Of a DNA stretch of 46,532 bases, positions 17,080 through 26,253 are shown in pieces. Location of the stretch: assembly GCA_002715465.1 (NCBI GenBank), contig PAYY01000013.1, positions 1 to 46,532 on the forward strand. The letters are read 5' to 3'. The position numbers were made by a program, and so were the translations under genes. This stretch comes from Fidelibacterota bacterium (GTDB taxonomy: Bacteria; Marinisomatota; Marinisomatia; Marinisomatales; S15-B10). The notes below the pieces were generated by a model. The model ran no database searches and was not told the DNA's origin. It saw only the letters and a list, made by a program, of their open reading frames with translations. Position 1 is the stretch's first letter. The number at the start of each line of letters is the position of its first letter.

Positions 17080-18513
17080 GTGTTACATATAATTGTTATT
17101 ATCTCGTATCTCCTTTTTCTTTTAGGTGTAGGAATCTATAAATCTAGTAAAGTTAAAACCCAAATGGATTTTGCGGTTGCTGGGCGATCTCTAACCCCCT
17201 GGGTATTAGCTGGAACAATGCTTGCAACATGGATGGGTACTGGATCAATACTTGGTAATGCTGGAAAGACTTATGAAACTGGCATAGCCTCTTTTATTTT
17301 ACCTATTGGAGGGACTTTTGGAATTCTAATGTTAACAAGAATTGCTGGAAAAGTTAGAAAATTTGAAAAGATTACAGTACCTGAAATATTTGGTGAATGT
17401 TATGGTTCTTCCGCTAGGATACTCAGTCTTATAGCTCTTGTTATTTCTTATATGGTAATTGTTAGTTATCAATACAATGCAGGTGGAGCTGTACTGATGA
17501 CGGTTATTACAAATAGCGATGGAACTCCAATCTTTAGTTTAGAGATTGCGACAATAATTGCTGCGACTTTCATCATAATATATACCCTATTAGCAGGATT
17601 GCTAAGTGTTGCTTACACAGATTTTGCCAATGGAATAGTTATGCTAATTTCTCTATTTATTGCTTTGCCTATACTATGGTTAAAAGCGGGTGGAATCGAT
17701 GGGATGGAAGAAGCTTTTTCAAGCATGGGAAATCCTGATCATATGAGTTTTTTTGGAGTATTCTCAACATTAGAAATAATGAATTTTTGTCTTCCAGCAT
17801 TTCTTCTCGTACTTGGTGATGCAAACATGTACCAGAGATTTTCAGCAAGTAAGGATGCAAAAGGAGCAACCCTTGCAACTTCAATTCTAGTATTTGCGGT
17901 TCTTCTAGCTGAATTATTAATCATTGCTTCTGCCTGGGTAAGTTCAAGTATGATTCCAGAAGCTGAATCTGGAAGATATGTTCTTATATATGCGTCACAT
18001 ACACTATTACCTAGCTTTTTGGGCGCCATAATGATGACAACAATTGTTGGAATGATAATATCAACTGCCGATTCATTCTTATTAGTTCCATCGAACTCCA
18101 TTGTTCGTGATGTATATTTACAGTATGTTAATCCAAAGGCTAGTGAAAAGCAGATTGTAATATTAAGCAGGATGGTCGTTCTTATACTTGGTGTTATTGC
18201 ATATTTTGTTTCACTTATATTTGCTCGCTCAACGACAATTTTCGAAAAGTCACTATATGCTTTCACTATTTATGGAGCGTCTATTACCCCATCTCTTTTT
18301 GCGGCCTTTTTTTGGAGAGGTGTAACTAAAGAGGGTGCAATTTCATCGATTTTATCTGGAATGATAGTTACTCTTCTTTGGAAGGAGGCAGACTTCATTC
18401 ATAGATTTATTCCACTAGATTTACATGGAAATCTTGATGCGGTTTTGCCGGCAATTAGTATTTCACTTTTTTTCTTAATTGTCATAAGTATTTTAACTCG
18501 CGAGAAAAAATAA
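17080..18513 (+). CDS. Sodium:solute symporter (SSS family)
   Basis: 477 residues with about 13 hydrophobic segments. The family pattern is clear: early DFAVAGRSLTPWVLAGTMLATWMGTGSILGNAGKTYETG (SSS signature region), YTLLAGLLSVAYTDFANGIVML (the Y-T-D motif near the Na+ site), and MIISTADSFLLVPSNSIVRDV, the conserved TM8 Ser/Thr-rich Na2-site motif with STADS. The substrate cannot be assigned. The start is GTG at 17080 with AAGGA about 8 nt upstream. It lies 4 bp before the MMPL gene, so the two are probably co-transcribed. It would use the Na+ gradient made by Na+-NQR. Confidence 0.9.
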   Translation: MLHIIVIISYLLFLLGVGIYKSSKVKTQMDFAVAGRSLTPWVLAGTMLATWMGTGSILGNAGKTYETGIASFILPIGGTFGILMLTRIAGKVRKFEKITVPEIFGECYGSSARILSLIALVISYMVIVSYQYNAGGAVLMTVITNSDGTPIFSLEIATIIAATFIIIYTLLAGLLSVAYTDFANGIVMLISLFIALPILWLKAGGIDGMEEAFSSMGNPDHMSFFGVFSTLEIMNFCLPAFLLVLGDANMYQRFSASKDAKGATLATSILVFAVLLAELLIIASAWVSSSMIPEAESGRYVLIYASHTLLPSFLGAIMMTTIVGMIISTADSFLLVPSNSIVRDVYLQYVNPKASEKQIVILSRMVVLILGVIAYFVSLIFARSTTIFEKSLYAFTIYGASITPSLFAAFFWRGVTKEGAISSILSGMIVTLLWKEADFIHRFIPLDLHGNLDAVLPAISISLFFLIVISILTREKK

Positions 18514-18517
18514 ATTA

Positions 18518-20824
18518 ATGAAATTAGCCTTGGACAAGGTGATTAGTTTTCAACTAGATCATCCAATCCGGATCTTATTTATTATAACTGTTATTACCGT
18601 TGGATCAATGTTGGTTTCAACTCGGGTACAATTTGATTTTACTGTTGAGAATCTTTTCCCTGATAACGATCCTGAAGTGGACGCATATTTCAAATTTCAA
18701 GAGGAGTTTGAACGTGAAGATAATCTTATCTATTTGGCTTATGATTCTGAAGACCCTTTTAGTCGTTCTAATCTTTTAACTACTAACTTACTTACTAATG
18801 AATTAAATGATCTAAAAGGTGTGGTTAAAGTGACGTCTTTAACAAATATAGAACTCTTTCAGCCAGAAGAAGATCTTGTTCTATCCCCAGTATACAAAAC
18901 CATTCCTACTTCTAAGGATTCACTTCTTTTCTTAAAAAATCGTATTATGAGTTCACCTCTAATTATAGATAACCTCATTTCCTCTGATGGAAGTATAGCG
19001 ACAATTCTTTTGGAATTAGATGATGAAATAAATAACCATGATGGTAGAGAAAAAATAGTTAATAAGATTGGTGAAATTACATCTAAAACTGATTGGAGAT
19101 GGTATGAGGCAGGAGTTCCAATTCTTAGAACTCGTTATGTACAGTATATGTTAAATGATTTCACGCGGTTTTTATTTCCTGTGTCATTTGTTCTTTTTGG
19201 TGCTCTTTTTCTTCTATTCAGGAACATAAGCGGAATGCTCCTTCCATTTGTAGCTGTATTTATTACCGTTTTATGGGTGCTAGGCATAATGGGTGCTATT
19301 GGTCTAACAATTAATATTGTCACTTATATCGTACCAACACTTGTCTTAATTATAGGTGTAGCAGATTCAATTCATATTATGTTGAAATTTCAAGAGAATT
19401 TATTAAATGGAAATTCTAAGCGAGAGTCAATAAGGATTACGATTAGAAAAATAGGTGGAGCCATTATGCTCACGAGTATAACAACAGCTATAGGTTTTCT
19501 TTCACTCATAAGTACCAATATTATAATGATTCGCCAATTTGGTGCAATCGTTTGTGTCTCTGTTATCCTAGCTTTTGTTGTATCAATAACATTTATCCCA
19601 TCAATGTTGATGATACTAGAAACTCCTACTCAAAAAAGCCTTAAATCAGTTTCAAAAAACTTGAGGAATCGATTTTTAAAGTGGACTGTTAAACTAAATA
19701 ATTATCATCAGAAATCGATTATTTTTCTTTCCTTAATACTAATTTTCATCTTTTTGTTTTATGCTTTTAAAGTTGATCCTCATTCATCTCTTATGGAAGA
19801 CCTTTCGAAAGGGAATGAATTATATGATGATATGATTTTCATGGAAAAAAAAATGGGTTCGGTAATGCCATTTGAAGTAATCGCAACTGTAAATAATAAA
19901 GGAGCTCCTTTTGAAAATGGAATAAAGGACCCACAGACTCTTCATGCTATTGCAAAACTTCAGGATAAGCTTTCAACCATTCCTGAAATCGGAAAAATGA
20001 TTTCTGTCATAGATTATCTTAGAGAAATAAATCAAGCATTTAATAAAGGAGATAAAGAATTTTACTCTATACCTAAAACCAAAGAAATGGTGTCCCAATA
20101 CATTTTTCTTCAAGAGGAACAATTTGAAACACTAGTTAATTTTGATTATTCAAGTGCCCGTTTAACTGGACGAATTAGTGATATTACATCTCAAAGAGCA
20201 AAAGAGATAAAAAATGAAATTATACAGTGGGGAAGAGAAAACCTCCCGTCTTATTTGGATATACAATTAACTGGTACAACTCTGATGGGATTGAAAATAA
20301 ATCAGTATCTTGTTACTAATTTGGTAGTCAGTTTTCTGATTGCTTTTGGAGTGATTTTTATTTCAATGTTATTACTATTCAAGAGTGTAAAAATTGCTAT
20401 TATTTCAATGATTCCTAACTTTATTCCATTATTGTTAATGGCGGGGGTCATGGGATATTATAATATAAAACTACGACCGACTACAGCAATGACCTTTGCT
20501 ATTGCATATGGTATTGCCGTAGATGACACTATCCATTTTTTGGTGCGTTTTCGACAGGAATTGTTTTCCCATAAGGGTCATTATAGAGAGGCAAATGAAA
20601 AGACTTTATTAACAACGGGTAAAGCAATTATATCTACATCGTTTATTCTTTCAGCAGGATTTCTAGTAATGGTTACCTCGAATTTTCTTCCTAGTAGAGA
20701 TTTCGGTTTTCTTGCGGCTGTTACTATGTTTGGAGCTCTATTAGCGGATTTGTTTTTCTTGCCGGCTATTTTAACTCTTACAAGACCAAAAATGTCAGAT
20801 ATAAAATCAAGCTCTCACATATAA
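18518..20824 (+). CDS. MMPL/RND family exporter
   Basis: 768 residues, RND superfamily of the HAE3/MMPL type: two repeats, each with one helix, a periplasmic domain (residues about 40-215 and 425-600), then five helices. Motifs are VLIIGVADSIHIMLKFQE (TM4 of repeat 1) and AMTFAIAYGIAVDDTIHFLVRFRQ (repeat 2), with the acidic residues expected for proton coupling. The N-terminus LALDKVISFQLDHPIRILFIITVIT is typical. The cargo is probably hydrophobic; candidates are lipids, but sequence does not say. The ATG at 18518 follows the symporter closely. It ends in a 48-bp convergent gap with the PAS-UbiA gene where I see no terminator. Confidence 0.9.
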   Translation: MKLALDKVISFQLDHPIRILFIITVITVGSMLVSTRVQFDFTVENLFPDNDPEVDAYFKFQEEFEREDNLIYLAYDSEDPFSRSNLLTTNLLTNELNDLKGVVKVTSLTNIELFQPEEDLVLSPVYKTIPTSKDSLLFLKNRIMSSPLIIDNLISSDGSIATILLELDDEINNHDGREKIVNKIGEITSKTDWRWYEAGVPILRTRYVQYMLNDFTRFLFPVSFVLFGALFLLFRNISGMLLPFVAVFITVLWVLGIMGAIGLTINIVTYIVPTLVLIIGVADSIHIMLKFQENLLNGNSKRESIRITIRKIGGAIMLTSITTAIGFLSLISTNIIMIRQFGAIVCVSVILAFVVSITFIPSMLMILETPTQKSLKSVSKNLRNRFLKWTVKLNNYHQKSIIFLSLILIFIFLFYAFKVDPHSSLMEDLSKGNELYDDMIFMEKKMGSVMPFEVIATVNNKGAPFENGIKDPQTLHAIAKLQDKLSTIPEIGKMISVIDYLREINQAFNKGDKEFYSIPKTKEMVSQYIFLQEEQFETLVNFDYSSARLTGRISDITSQRAKEIKNEIIQWGRENLPSYLDIQLTGTTLMGLKINQYLVTNLVVSFLIAFGVIFISMLLLFKSVKIAIISMIPNFIPLLLMAGVMGYYNIKLRPTTAMTFAIAYGIAVDDTIHFLVRFRQELFSHKGHYREANEKTLLTTGKAIISTSFILSAGFLVMVTSNFLPSRDFGFLAAVTMFGALLADLFFLPAILTLTRPKMSDIKSSSHI

Positions 20825-20872
20825 AAAGAATCTTGATATTTGTAGTTTAGCATTTACCCTGTATCATTTTTA

Positions 20873-22210
20873 CTATATAAATAAAACACCAAGAATCATC
20901 AATATACCTGTAAACATTTGGAAATAAATGGTGTTTGCACATGTTGTGGCCAATGCTCTTTTCTCAAAATCTTGGAATACCTTGTATGACAGATATGTTG
21001 CTCCAGGAATAGCTAAAAGCGCTATTAGTATACCTTCACCAGTAATATTCGAAGTATAGAGGTATATTAAGGTTGTAAAACTTGCAACCATTAAAGTAAT
21101 GTAACCCCATCGAGCATTTCGGATACCTAGTGTCGCAACAAGGTGAACTTTACCACTAGCAATATCCGAAGGAGTATCAGGAAATTGGTTGATCCAAAGT
21201 ATAGAAGTCGTCAATAAGCCAACAGGAATTCCAATTAGGAAGGCATTCCAACTGTGCATACCAGTTAGAGCAAAGCCAGTCCCCATGGTAATAACAGGAC
21301 CAAATAGAAGTCCAATAGAGAGTTCACCAAGACCGCGCCGAGCTGAAAATCTGAAAGGTGGGGCCGTATAAAAAAAACCGCCAATAGCTCCGGCTAATCC
21401 ATACCATATAAGATCAATCCCTCTACTCCATGGCCCAAGAATCAAAATAATTCCACAGATAGATGATAAGACCAGAAAAGAAAACGCCAATTTGAAAAGA
21501 CTATTTTCGCTTATAAGACCAAGTTCTAAAGACCTAGACCCACCCGAATATTGTAAGAAATAATCATTATTAATTTTATCTGTCCCATTCTTCCAATCAA
21601 AATAATCATTGAAGGTATTAGCTGATAGATGAAGAAAAGAAGCCCCTCCAAATATTATTCCAAATAGTACCCAATCAAAGGTTCCTATGATTAGCCCTTC
21701 TCTTTGTACCCAAGCCGAAGCAAGGAGAATTGGAACCCAAGTTGCGGAAAGAAATGGAAGTCTTGTAATTATCAAAAATGACAATAATTTTATCCACCAG
21801 GGATCCTTAGGCATTGTGTCTGCAGGATTAGCTCCTGTCAATACTCTAGTTTGTCCGCAGTAACCAATCTGTTTTTTCACACCGTTTGAAGTACTAAAGG
21901 TTGGTGTAATTCTTATATATGCTGGAATTTGTGTGCCATCCTTATGTACAAAAGTAGTGTTAGTTTGAAACTCACCTTTTTTGCTTGCTGTAGCCAACCA
22001 TTTATTTATATGCCCTATGACTACATTCCCAGGTGAGAAAACGGAAACACGTTTCTTCATGATGACTTCATCTGCGGTATACCCAAAAATTTCTTCGGCA
22101 CCTTTTCCAAATGTCTCAATTCTTCCTTCCATATCACAAGTTATTATCGACAAAGAGTTTTTTTGACTCTCAATTATATCTTCAGTAATTATTCGTTCTT
22201 GATTTGTCAT
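20873..22210 (-). CDS. PAS domain-UbiA prenyltransferase fusion
   Basis: 445 residues. Residues about 10-125 form a PAS domain (SIITCDMEGRIETFGKGAEE, then FGYTADEVI and HKDGTQIPAYIR). From about 138 the chain is a polytopic UbiA-family aromatic prenyltransferase, with the first Asp motif NDYFDWKNGTD (201-211) and a second at NQFPDTPSDIASGK (341-354). The closest familiar relative by motif is MenA-type, which prenylates dihydroxynaphthoate to make menaquinone. The ATG has AAGGA about 6 nt upstream. It follows aroQ by 69 bp on the same strand without a visible terminator, so it may be the last gene of the aromatic superoperon, sensible if it uses a chorismate-derived ring. The fused sensor domain is unusual; heme, flavin or redox sensing is possible but unseen. 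Confidence 0.85.
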   Translation of the reverse strand: MTNQERIITEDIIESQKNSLSIITCDMEGRIETFGKGAEEIFGYTADEVIMKKRVSVFSPGNVVIGHINKWLATASKKGEFQTNTTFVHKDGTQIPAYIRITPTFSTSNGVKKQIGYCGQTRVLTGANPADTMPKDPWWIKLLSFLIITRLPFLSATWVPILLASAWVQREGLIIGTFDWVLFGIIFGGASFLHLSANTFNDYFDWKNGTDKINNDYFLQYSGGSRSLELGLISENSLFKLAFSFLVLSSICGIILILGPWSRGIDLIWYGLAGAIGGFFYTAPPFRFSARRGLGELSIGLLFGPVITMGTGFALTGMHSWNAFLIGIPVGLLTTSILWINQFPDTPSDIASGKVHLVATLGIRNARWGYITLMVASFTTLIYLYTSNITGEGILIALLAIPGATYLSYKVFQDFEKRALATTCANTIYFQMFTGILMILGVLFI

Positions 22211-22279
22211 TTTTTATTCCTTAATAAAATAAGATAGATACAAAAATTTATAAATCTTCATCTAATATGGAAACTACTT

Positions 22280-22714
22280 CTATTGACTAAATTCTTTCTT
22301 AAGCATTCGGAATGCTTCAAGATAGCTTCTTTTTCCTAAGCCTGTAAACTGAGCAATGCAGACTTCCTTGATGACAGATTTTTTTCTGAAATCTTCACGT
22401 TCGTAAATATTACTAAGATGAACTTCAATAGTTGGAATTTCAACCGAATCAATAGCATCCCTTAATGCATAAGAGTAATGAGTAAGAGCTCCAGGATTAA
22501 TTATTATTCCATCTGTTGTAGCTATTACACTGTGAATTTTGTCAATCAACTGACCTTCATGATTAGTTTGGAACCAAGATAGTTCACAATTATTAGTTTC
22601 AGGCTGTTTGTTAAGCCAGTCTTCTATATCTTGTAATGATTCAAATCCATAAACTTCTGGATCTCGTATCCCAAGCAGATTCAGATTTGGCCCATTTAAA
22701 ACTAAAATATTCAT
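22280..22714 (-). CDS. aroQ: 3-Dehydroquinate dehydratase, type II
   Basis: Third shikimate step: 3-dehydroquinate to 3-dehydroshikimate. 144 residues, the length of type II enzymes. NILVLNGPNLNLLGIRDPEVYG at the N-terminus carries the active-site loop and Tyr; NPGALTHYSYALRDAI, EVHLSNIYERE (His) and the downstream segment complete the pattern. One departure is the middle loop ELSWFQTNHEGQLID, where most relatives have FxQSNxEG; the NHEG core is intact. Overlaps aroB by 4 bp. Last shikimate gene of the superoperon. Confidence 0.96.
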   Translation of the reverse strand: MNILVLNGPNLNLLGIRDPEVYGFESLQDIEDWLNKQPETNNCELSWFQTNHEGQLIDKIHSVIATTDGIIINPGALTHYSYALRDAIDSVEIPTIEVHLSNIYEREDFRKKSVIKEVCIAQFTGLGKRSYLEAFRMLKKEFSQ

Positions 22715-23781
22715 GTCAACTCAACTAGAGATTCATAGATCGTATCTTCTTTTATTTCTGTAGATACGAATGCATTACCTAATCGGTTAAGTAAGACAAA
22801 ATGCAATCTTCCTTTTTCCCATTTTTTATCAACTTTTAGAAAGTTCATTAATGTATTTTGATCAATTTTTGGCAGTGAAGGTAAAGATAGTTTTTTGATT
22901 GTAGAGCATAGAAGTAAACGCTCTTCTTCATTTAGAAAACCCATCCTCTGTGAAATTAAAGCAGCGCATCGCATACCGTAAGAGATAGCCTCTCCATGCC
23001 GGATTTTACCATAACCTAATTGAGCTTCAAGCGCATGCCCAATAGTATGACCGAAATTTAGAAGGCGACGAAGCCCTCCTTCATATTCATCTTCTTCAAT
23101 AATACTTCCTTTTATAGAGCAACATTCAGCGATAGCATTGTCATAAGGAAAAGCACTAATATTATCTAACCATACAGAGACCTTATTAAAAAAATCTATA
23201 TTTTGAATAGCGCCATATTTTATAACTTCAGCGAGGCCAGAATTAACTTCTTCTTTTGGTAATGATTTAAGGAGATCTGAATCAATAAATACAGCTTTCG
23301 GCTGATACACAGATCCGATGAGATTTTTTCCAGATGGTGTATTGATACCTGTTTTTCCACCAATAGCTGAATCAACCATGGCGAGTAGAGTCGTTGGTAT
23401 TTGATAATAGTCTATTCCTCTAAGGAAACTTGCAGCTACAAATCCTGAAACATCTCCTACAACGCCACCACCAAGAGCGATCAAAGAAGTCTTTCGGTCA
23501 CATTTAAGTTCAATCATTTTCTCAATGATATTTTCAAATTCAGAAAGATTTTTAGCTTCTTCTCCATCAGGCAGTGTAATACTTTTACAATTGAACCCAC
23601 CTTTAATTAAATCAGATAGTAAACTGTTGCCATATAGGTCCATTAATACTGGTTGAGAAATAATTATCCATTGTTGGTCAAGATTCTCCTTACTTAGAAT
23701 TCTAGGAATTTCATTGATAAATCCAGATTCTACATAGATAGGATAGGATCGTTTACCTAGTTGAACGTTAATTAAATGCAT
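22711..23781 (-). CDS. aroB: 3-Dehydroquinate synthase
   Basis: Second shikimate step: DAHP to 3-dehydroquinate, NAD- and metal-dependent. 356 residues. NAD/substrate motifs are visible: LPDGEEAKN, LIALGGGVVGDVSGFVAASFLRG, PTTLLAMVDSAIGGKTGIN, LAEVIKYG (metal-ligand Glu), and the two His-containing motifs LLNFGHTIGHALE and HGEAISYGM. The ATG shares one base with the aroK stop region and the gene overlaps aroQ by 4 bp, in line with the rest of the unit. Confidence 0.96.
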   Translation of the reverse strand: MHLINVQLGKRSYPIYVESGFINEIPRILSKENLDQQWIIISQPVLMDLYGNSLLSDLIKGGFNCKSITLPDGEEAKNLSEFENIIEKMIELKCDRKTSLIALGGGVVGDVSGFVAASFLRGIDYYQIPTTLLAMVDSAIGGKTGINTPSGKNLIGSVYQPKAVFIDSDLLKSLPKEEVNSGLAEVIKYGAIQNIDFFNKVSVWLDNISAFPYDNAIAECCSIKGSIIEEDEYEGGLRRLLNFGHTIGHALEAQLGYGKIRHGEAISYGMRCAALISQRMGFLNEEERLLLCSTIKKLSLPSLPKIDQNTLMNFLKVDKKWEKGRLHFVLLNRLGNAFVSTEIKEDTIYESLVELT

Positions 23782-24290
23782 TATTTAACTTTATCAATAA
23801 TATTATTGCAAACTTGTTGTGGAGTAAGACCATCTGTCATAATTGTAAAATTAGCTATATTATTATATTGAGTTTTACGTTCTTCCCATAGATGTTTTAA
23901 TGTTTCTTTAGGATCATTAGTTTTACTCAAAAGTGGTCTTGAGTTTAAGTTAGAAATTCTGCGAAAAAGTTCATCTGTAGAGGCCGTTAGCAGTATGACG
24001 GTACCATTTGAACGCAAGAAAGTTCTGTTCTCATTTCTCAAAACTATTCCACCGCCACATGCAACAATGGAATTTTTTGGAGATTTTAGGGCTTCAGTTT
24101 CTAGGTTTCTGAAATGAGTTTCACCCTCATTAAAAAATATCTCTGTCACTGTCTTCCCTTTATTTATTTCAATTTCTGAATCAATATCAGAAAAATGAAC
24201 GCCTAGAATTTTTGCGAGCAATTTACCAACTGTTGATTTTCCACAACCCATCATTCCAATTAAATAAATATTTTTTGAATTGAACTTCAT
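23781..24290 (-). CDS. aroK: Shikimate kinase
   Basis: Fifth shikimate step: phosphorylates shikimate at O3. 169 residues from ATG 24290, typical of the family. P-loop GMMGCGKSTVGK, shikimate-binding DIDSEIE, FFNEGETHFRNLE and IVACGGGIVLR, and the lid region SNLNSRPLL are all present. The frame continues upstream to 24395, but that extension overlaps aroC and has no homologous look, so the start at 24290, 11 bp past aroC, is preferred. Confidence 0.95.
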   Translation of the reverse strand: MKFNSKNIYLIGMMGCGKSTVGKLLAKILGVHFSDIDSEIEINKGKTVTEIFFNEGETHFRNLETEALKSPKNSIVACGGGIVLRNENRTFLRSNGTVILLTASTDELFRRISNLNSRPLLSKTNDPKETLKHLWEERKTQYNNIANFTIMTDGLTPQQVCNNIIDKVK

Positions 24291-24301
24291 TAAATAGAAA
24301 A

Positions 24302-25462
24302 TTAATATTTGCCAGATGCTTCTAAATGTGAGGTTAGTTGTTCTATTGAATCTCCTCCAAATTTTTCTAGCATTGTATCTGCAATTGCAAAACAAAGCAT
24401 GCTTTCAGCTACAACTGATGCAGCAGGAACGGCACAGGAATCTGTTCGTTCTTTATGGGCGTCTTTTTCTTTTTTGGAATGGATATCCACTGATTTTAAA
24501 GGTTTAATTAAAGTTGGAATAGGTTTCATTGCTAAACTGAGGACTATTGGCTGACCATTGCTCATTCCACCTTCAATTCCGCCAGCATTATTGGAGTGTC
24601 TAATATAACTATTCCCATTCCATCCGATTTCATCATGCACTTCACTTCCAAATTTTGCTGAACCAACAAAACCTCCACCAATTTCGATTCCTTTGAAGGC
24701 ATTTATACTTAGCATTAGTGCTGATATGCGGGCATGTAATTTTCTGTCCCATTGCGTATATGATCCTAGCCCATAAGGAAGACCTGTGGCAATTACTTCG
24801 AAAACTCCGCCCACAGAATCTCCTGATTCCTTAGCTTGAGAGATCACTTTTATCATATCTTTTTCTACATCAGAGTTAAGACAACGAACAGGTGATTCGT
24901 CAGCTACTTTGTTTATTTCTTTAGTCTTCAGTTTTGAGGGGAGAGGTGTTTCATCTTCTACATCATGAATCTTAGTGACTCTACTGCAAATATTAATTCC
25001 AGTTTCTTCAAGAAGTTTCCTGCATACTGATCCTAATGCAACCCTCATGGTGGTCTCTCTTGCTGAAGATCTCTCAAGAACATTCCTTATATCATCGAAA
25101 CCATATTTTTGGACACCAACAAGATCAGCATGTCCAGGGCGAGGGAGAGTAACTTTTTTTATTTTGTCTTCTATGGGCTCCACGGACATTTTCTTTGTCC
25201 AGTTTTCCCAATCACGATTATGCACAAGTAATCCAATGGGTGAACCGAGTGTCTTTCCATGCCGAACTCCACTCCAGATCTCGGCATGATCTTTTTCAAT
25301 CTTCATTCTACCGCCTCTACCATAACCCATTTGTCTCCTTGCAAGTTGAATTCTGATATAATCCTCATCAATTTCAAGACCAGCGGGTAAGCCGTCAATA
25401 ATTCCTAAGAGACCTCGGCCATGAGATTCACCAGACGTAAGAAACTTTATACGTGCTAACAT
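24302..25462 (-). CDS. aroC: Chorismate synthase
   Basis: Seventh shikimate step: EPSP to chorismate, needing reduced FMN. 386 residues. Signatures are TSGESHGRGLLGIIDGLPAG near the N-terminus, GRGGRMKIEKD, RPGHADLVGVQKYG, ERSSARETTMRVALG and, near the C-terminus, RTDSCAVPAASVVAESML. The ATG at 25462 overlaps aroE by 7 bp. Its product is the branch point for trpE, chorismate mutase and quinone synthesis, all encoded nearby. Confidence 0.97.
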   Translation of the reverse strand: MLARIKFLTSGESHGRGLLGIIDGLPAGLEIDEDYIRIQLARRQMGYGRGGRMKIEKDHAEIWSGVRHGKTLGSPIGLLVHNRDWENWTKKMSVEPIEDKIKKVTLPRPGHADLVGVQKYGFDDIRNVLERSSARETTMRVALGSVCRKLLEETGINICSRVTKIHDVEDETPLPSKLKTKEINKVADESPVRCLNSDVEKDMIKVISQAKESGDSVGGVFEVIATGLPYGLGSYTQWDRKLHARISALMLSINAFKGIEIGGGFVGSAKFGSEVHDEIGWNGNSYIRHSNNAGGIEGGMSNGQPIVLSLAMKPIPTLIKPLKSVDIHSKKEKDAHKERTDSCAVPAASVVAESMLCFAIADTMLEKFGGDSIEQLTSHLEASGKY

Positions 25463-26253
25463 AGTTCTAACTCCAATTCTTTTCTGATTTTAACTGGATC
25501 AATTTTTTCTGAAATTTTTTCTTGGAACCATATATCAGCAGATGCTAGACCTTGTGCAATAAACATATCTAAACCTCCTAAAGTTTTTGCTCCATACTTT
25601 TTCCCTTCTTTAAGCCATTGGGTTTCAGTTGGGTTATAGATCGTGTCTACTAAAATTGAAGCCTTCTCAATCATTTTTTTACTTGAGGGGACACTTTCAG
25701 TATTTGGCCACATTCCAATTGGGGTGCAATTAATTATAGCCTCATATGATATAAAAGGATTGTTGGTATTATTTGGAAATTTCTCTTTAATCCACATCAT
25801 AAGGTTTTTTTCTCGATCTTTAGATCTATTCCTCACATTAATAGATGCGACACGAGCCATAATTAATGCATAAGCAACTGATCTCGCAACGCCACCAGCC
25901 CCAATAATCAAACAGGATTTTCCTTCTAATTCAATACTATTAATTTTCATTGCTCTCAAAAATCCTATCCAATCAGAATTATATCCGATATTATCAAAAA
26001 TGCAATTCACAGCTCCAATTGAATATGCTGAAGTATCCAAATCATCCAAATAATTTATAATTTTTTCTTTATGAGGAAGAGTAACATTTAGTCCATCAAA
26101 AGTATTTTTGGACATAAATGAATCTAAAGAATTGCTAGAGACGTGGAATTTCTGATATTTAGCATCTATTCCAAGTTGACGAAAAATTTCACCATGTAAG
26201 ATAGGACTTAAGCTATGTTCGATGGGATCACCAATTACCGCAAATTGTCTCAT
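25456..26253 (-). CDS. aroE: Shikimate dehydrogenase
   Basis: Fourth shikimate step: NADPH-dependent reduction of 3-dehydroshikimate. 265 residues. Substrate-binding GDPIEHSLSPILH (N-terminus) and NVTLPHKEKI with the catalytic Lys; the cofactor domain has IIGAGGVARSVAYAL, then NCTPIGMWPN and GLDMFIAQGLASADIW. The NADP-type NRS(K)D(R) loop appears as VRNRSKDREK. It overlaps aroA by 4 bp and aroC by 7 bp. Confidence 0.96.
   Translation of the reverse strand: MRQFAVIGDPIEHSLSPILHGEIFRQLGIDAKYQKFHVSSNSLDSFMSKNTFDGLNVTLPHKEKIINYLDDLDTSAYSIGAVNCIFDNIGYNSDWIGFLRAMKINSIELEGKSCLIIGAGGVARSVAYALIMARVASINVRNRSKDREKNLMMWIKEKFPNNTNNPFISYEAIINCTPIGMWPNTESVPSSKKMIEKASILVDTIYNPTETQWLKEGKKYGAKTLGGLDMFIAQGLASADIWFQEKISEKIDPVKIRKELELELC

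Noticed and set aside
17739..18266. 175-residue ORF antisense to the sodium symporter gene
   Set aside because: Shadow of a strongly coding frame: no ribosome binding site, no domain-like sequence, and the opposite strand is a clear SSS-family gene.
24291..24395. Upstream extension of the aroK frame
   Set aside because: It overlaps aroC and precedes the canonical shikimate kinase N-terminus by 35 residues without family resemblance.
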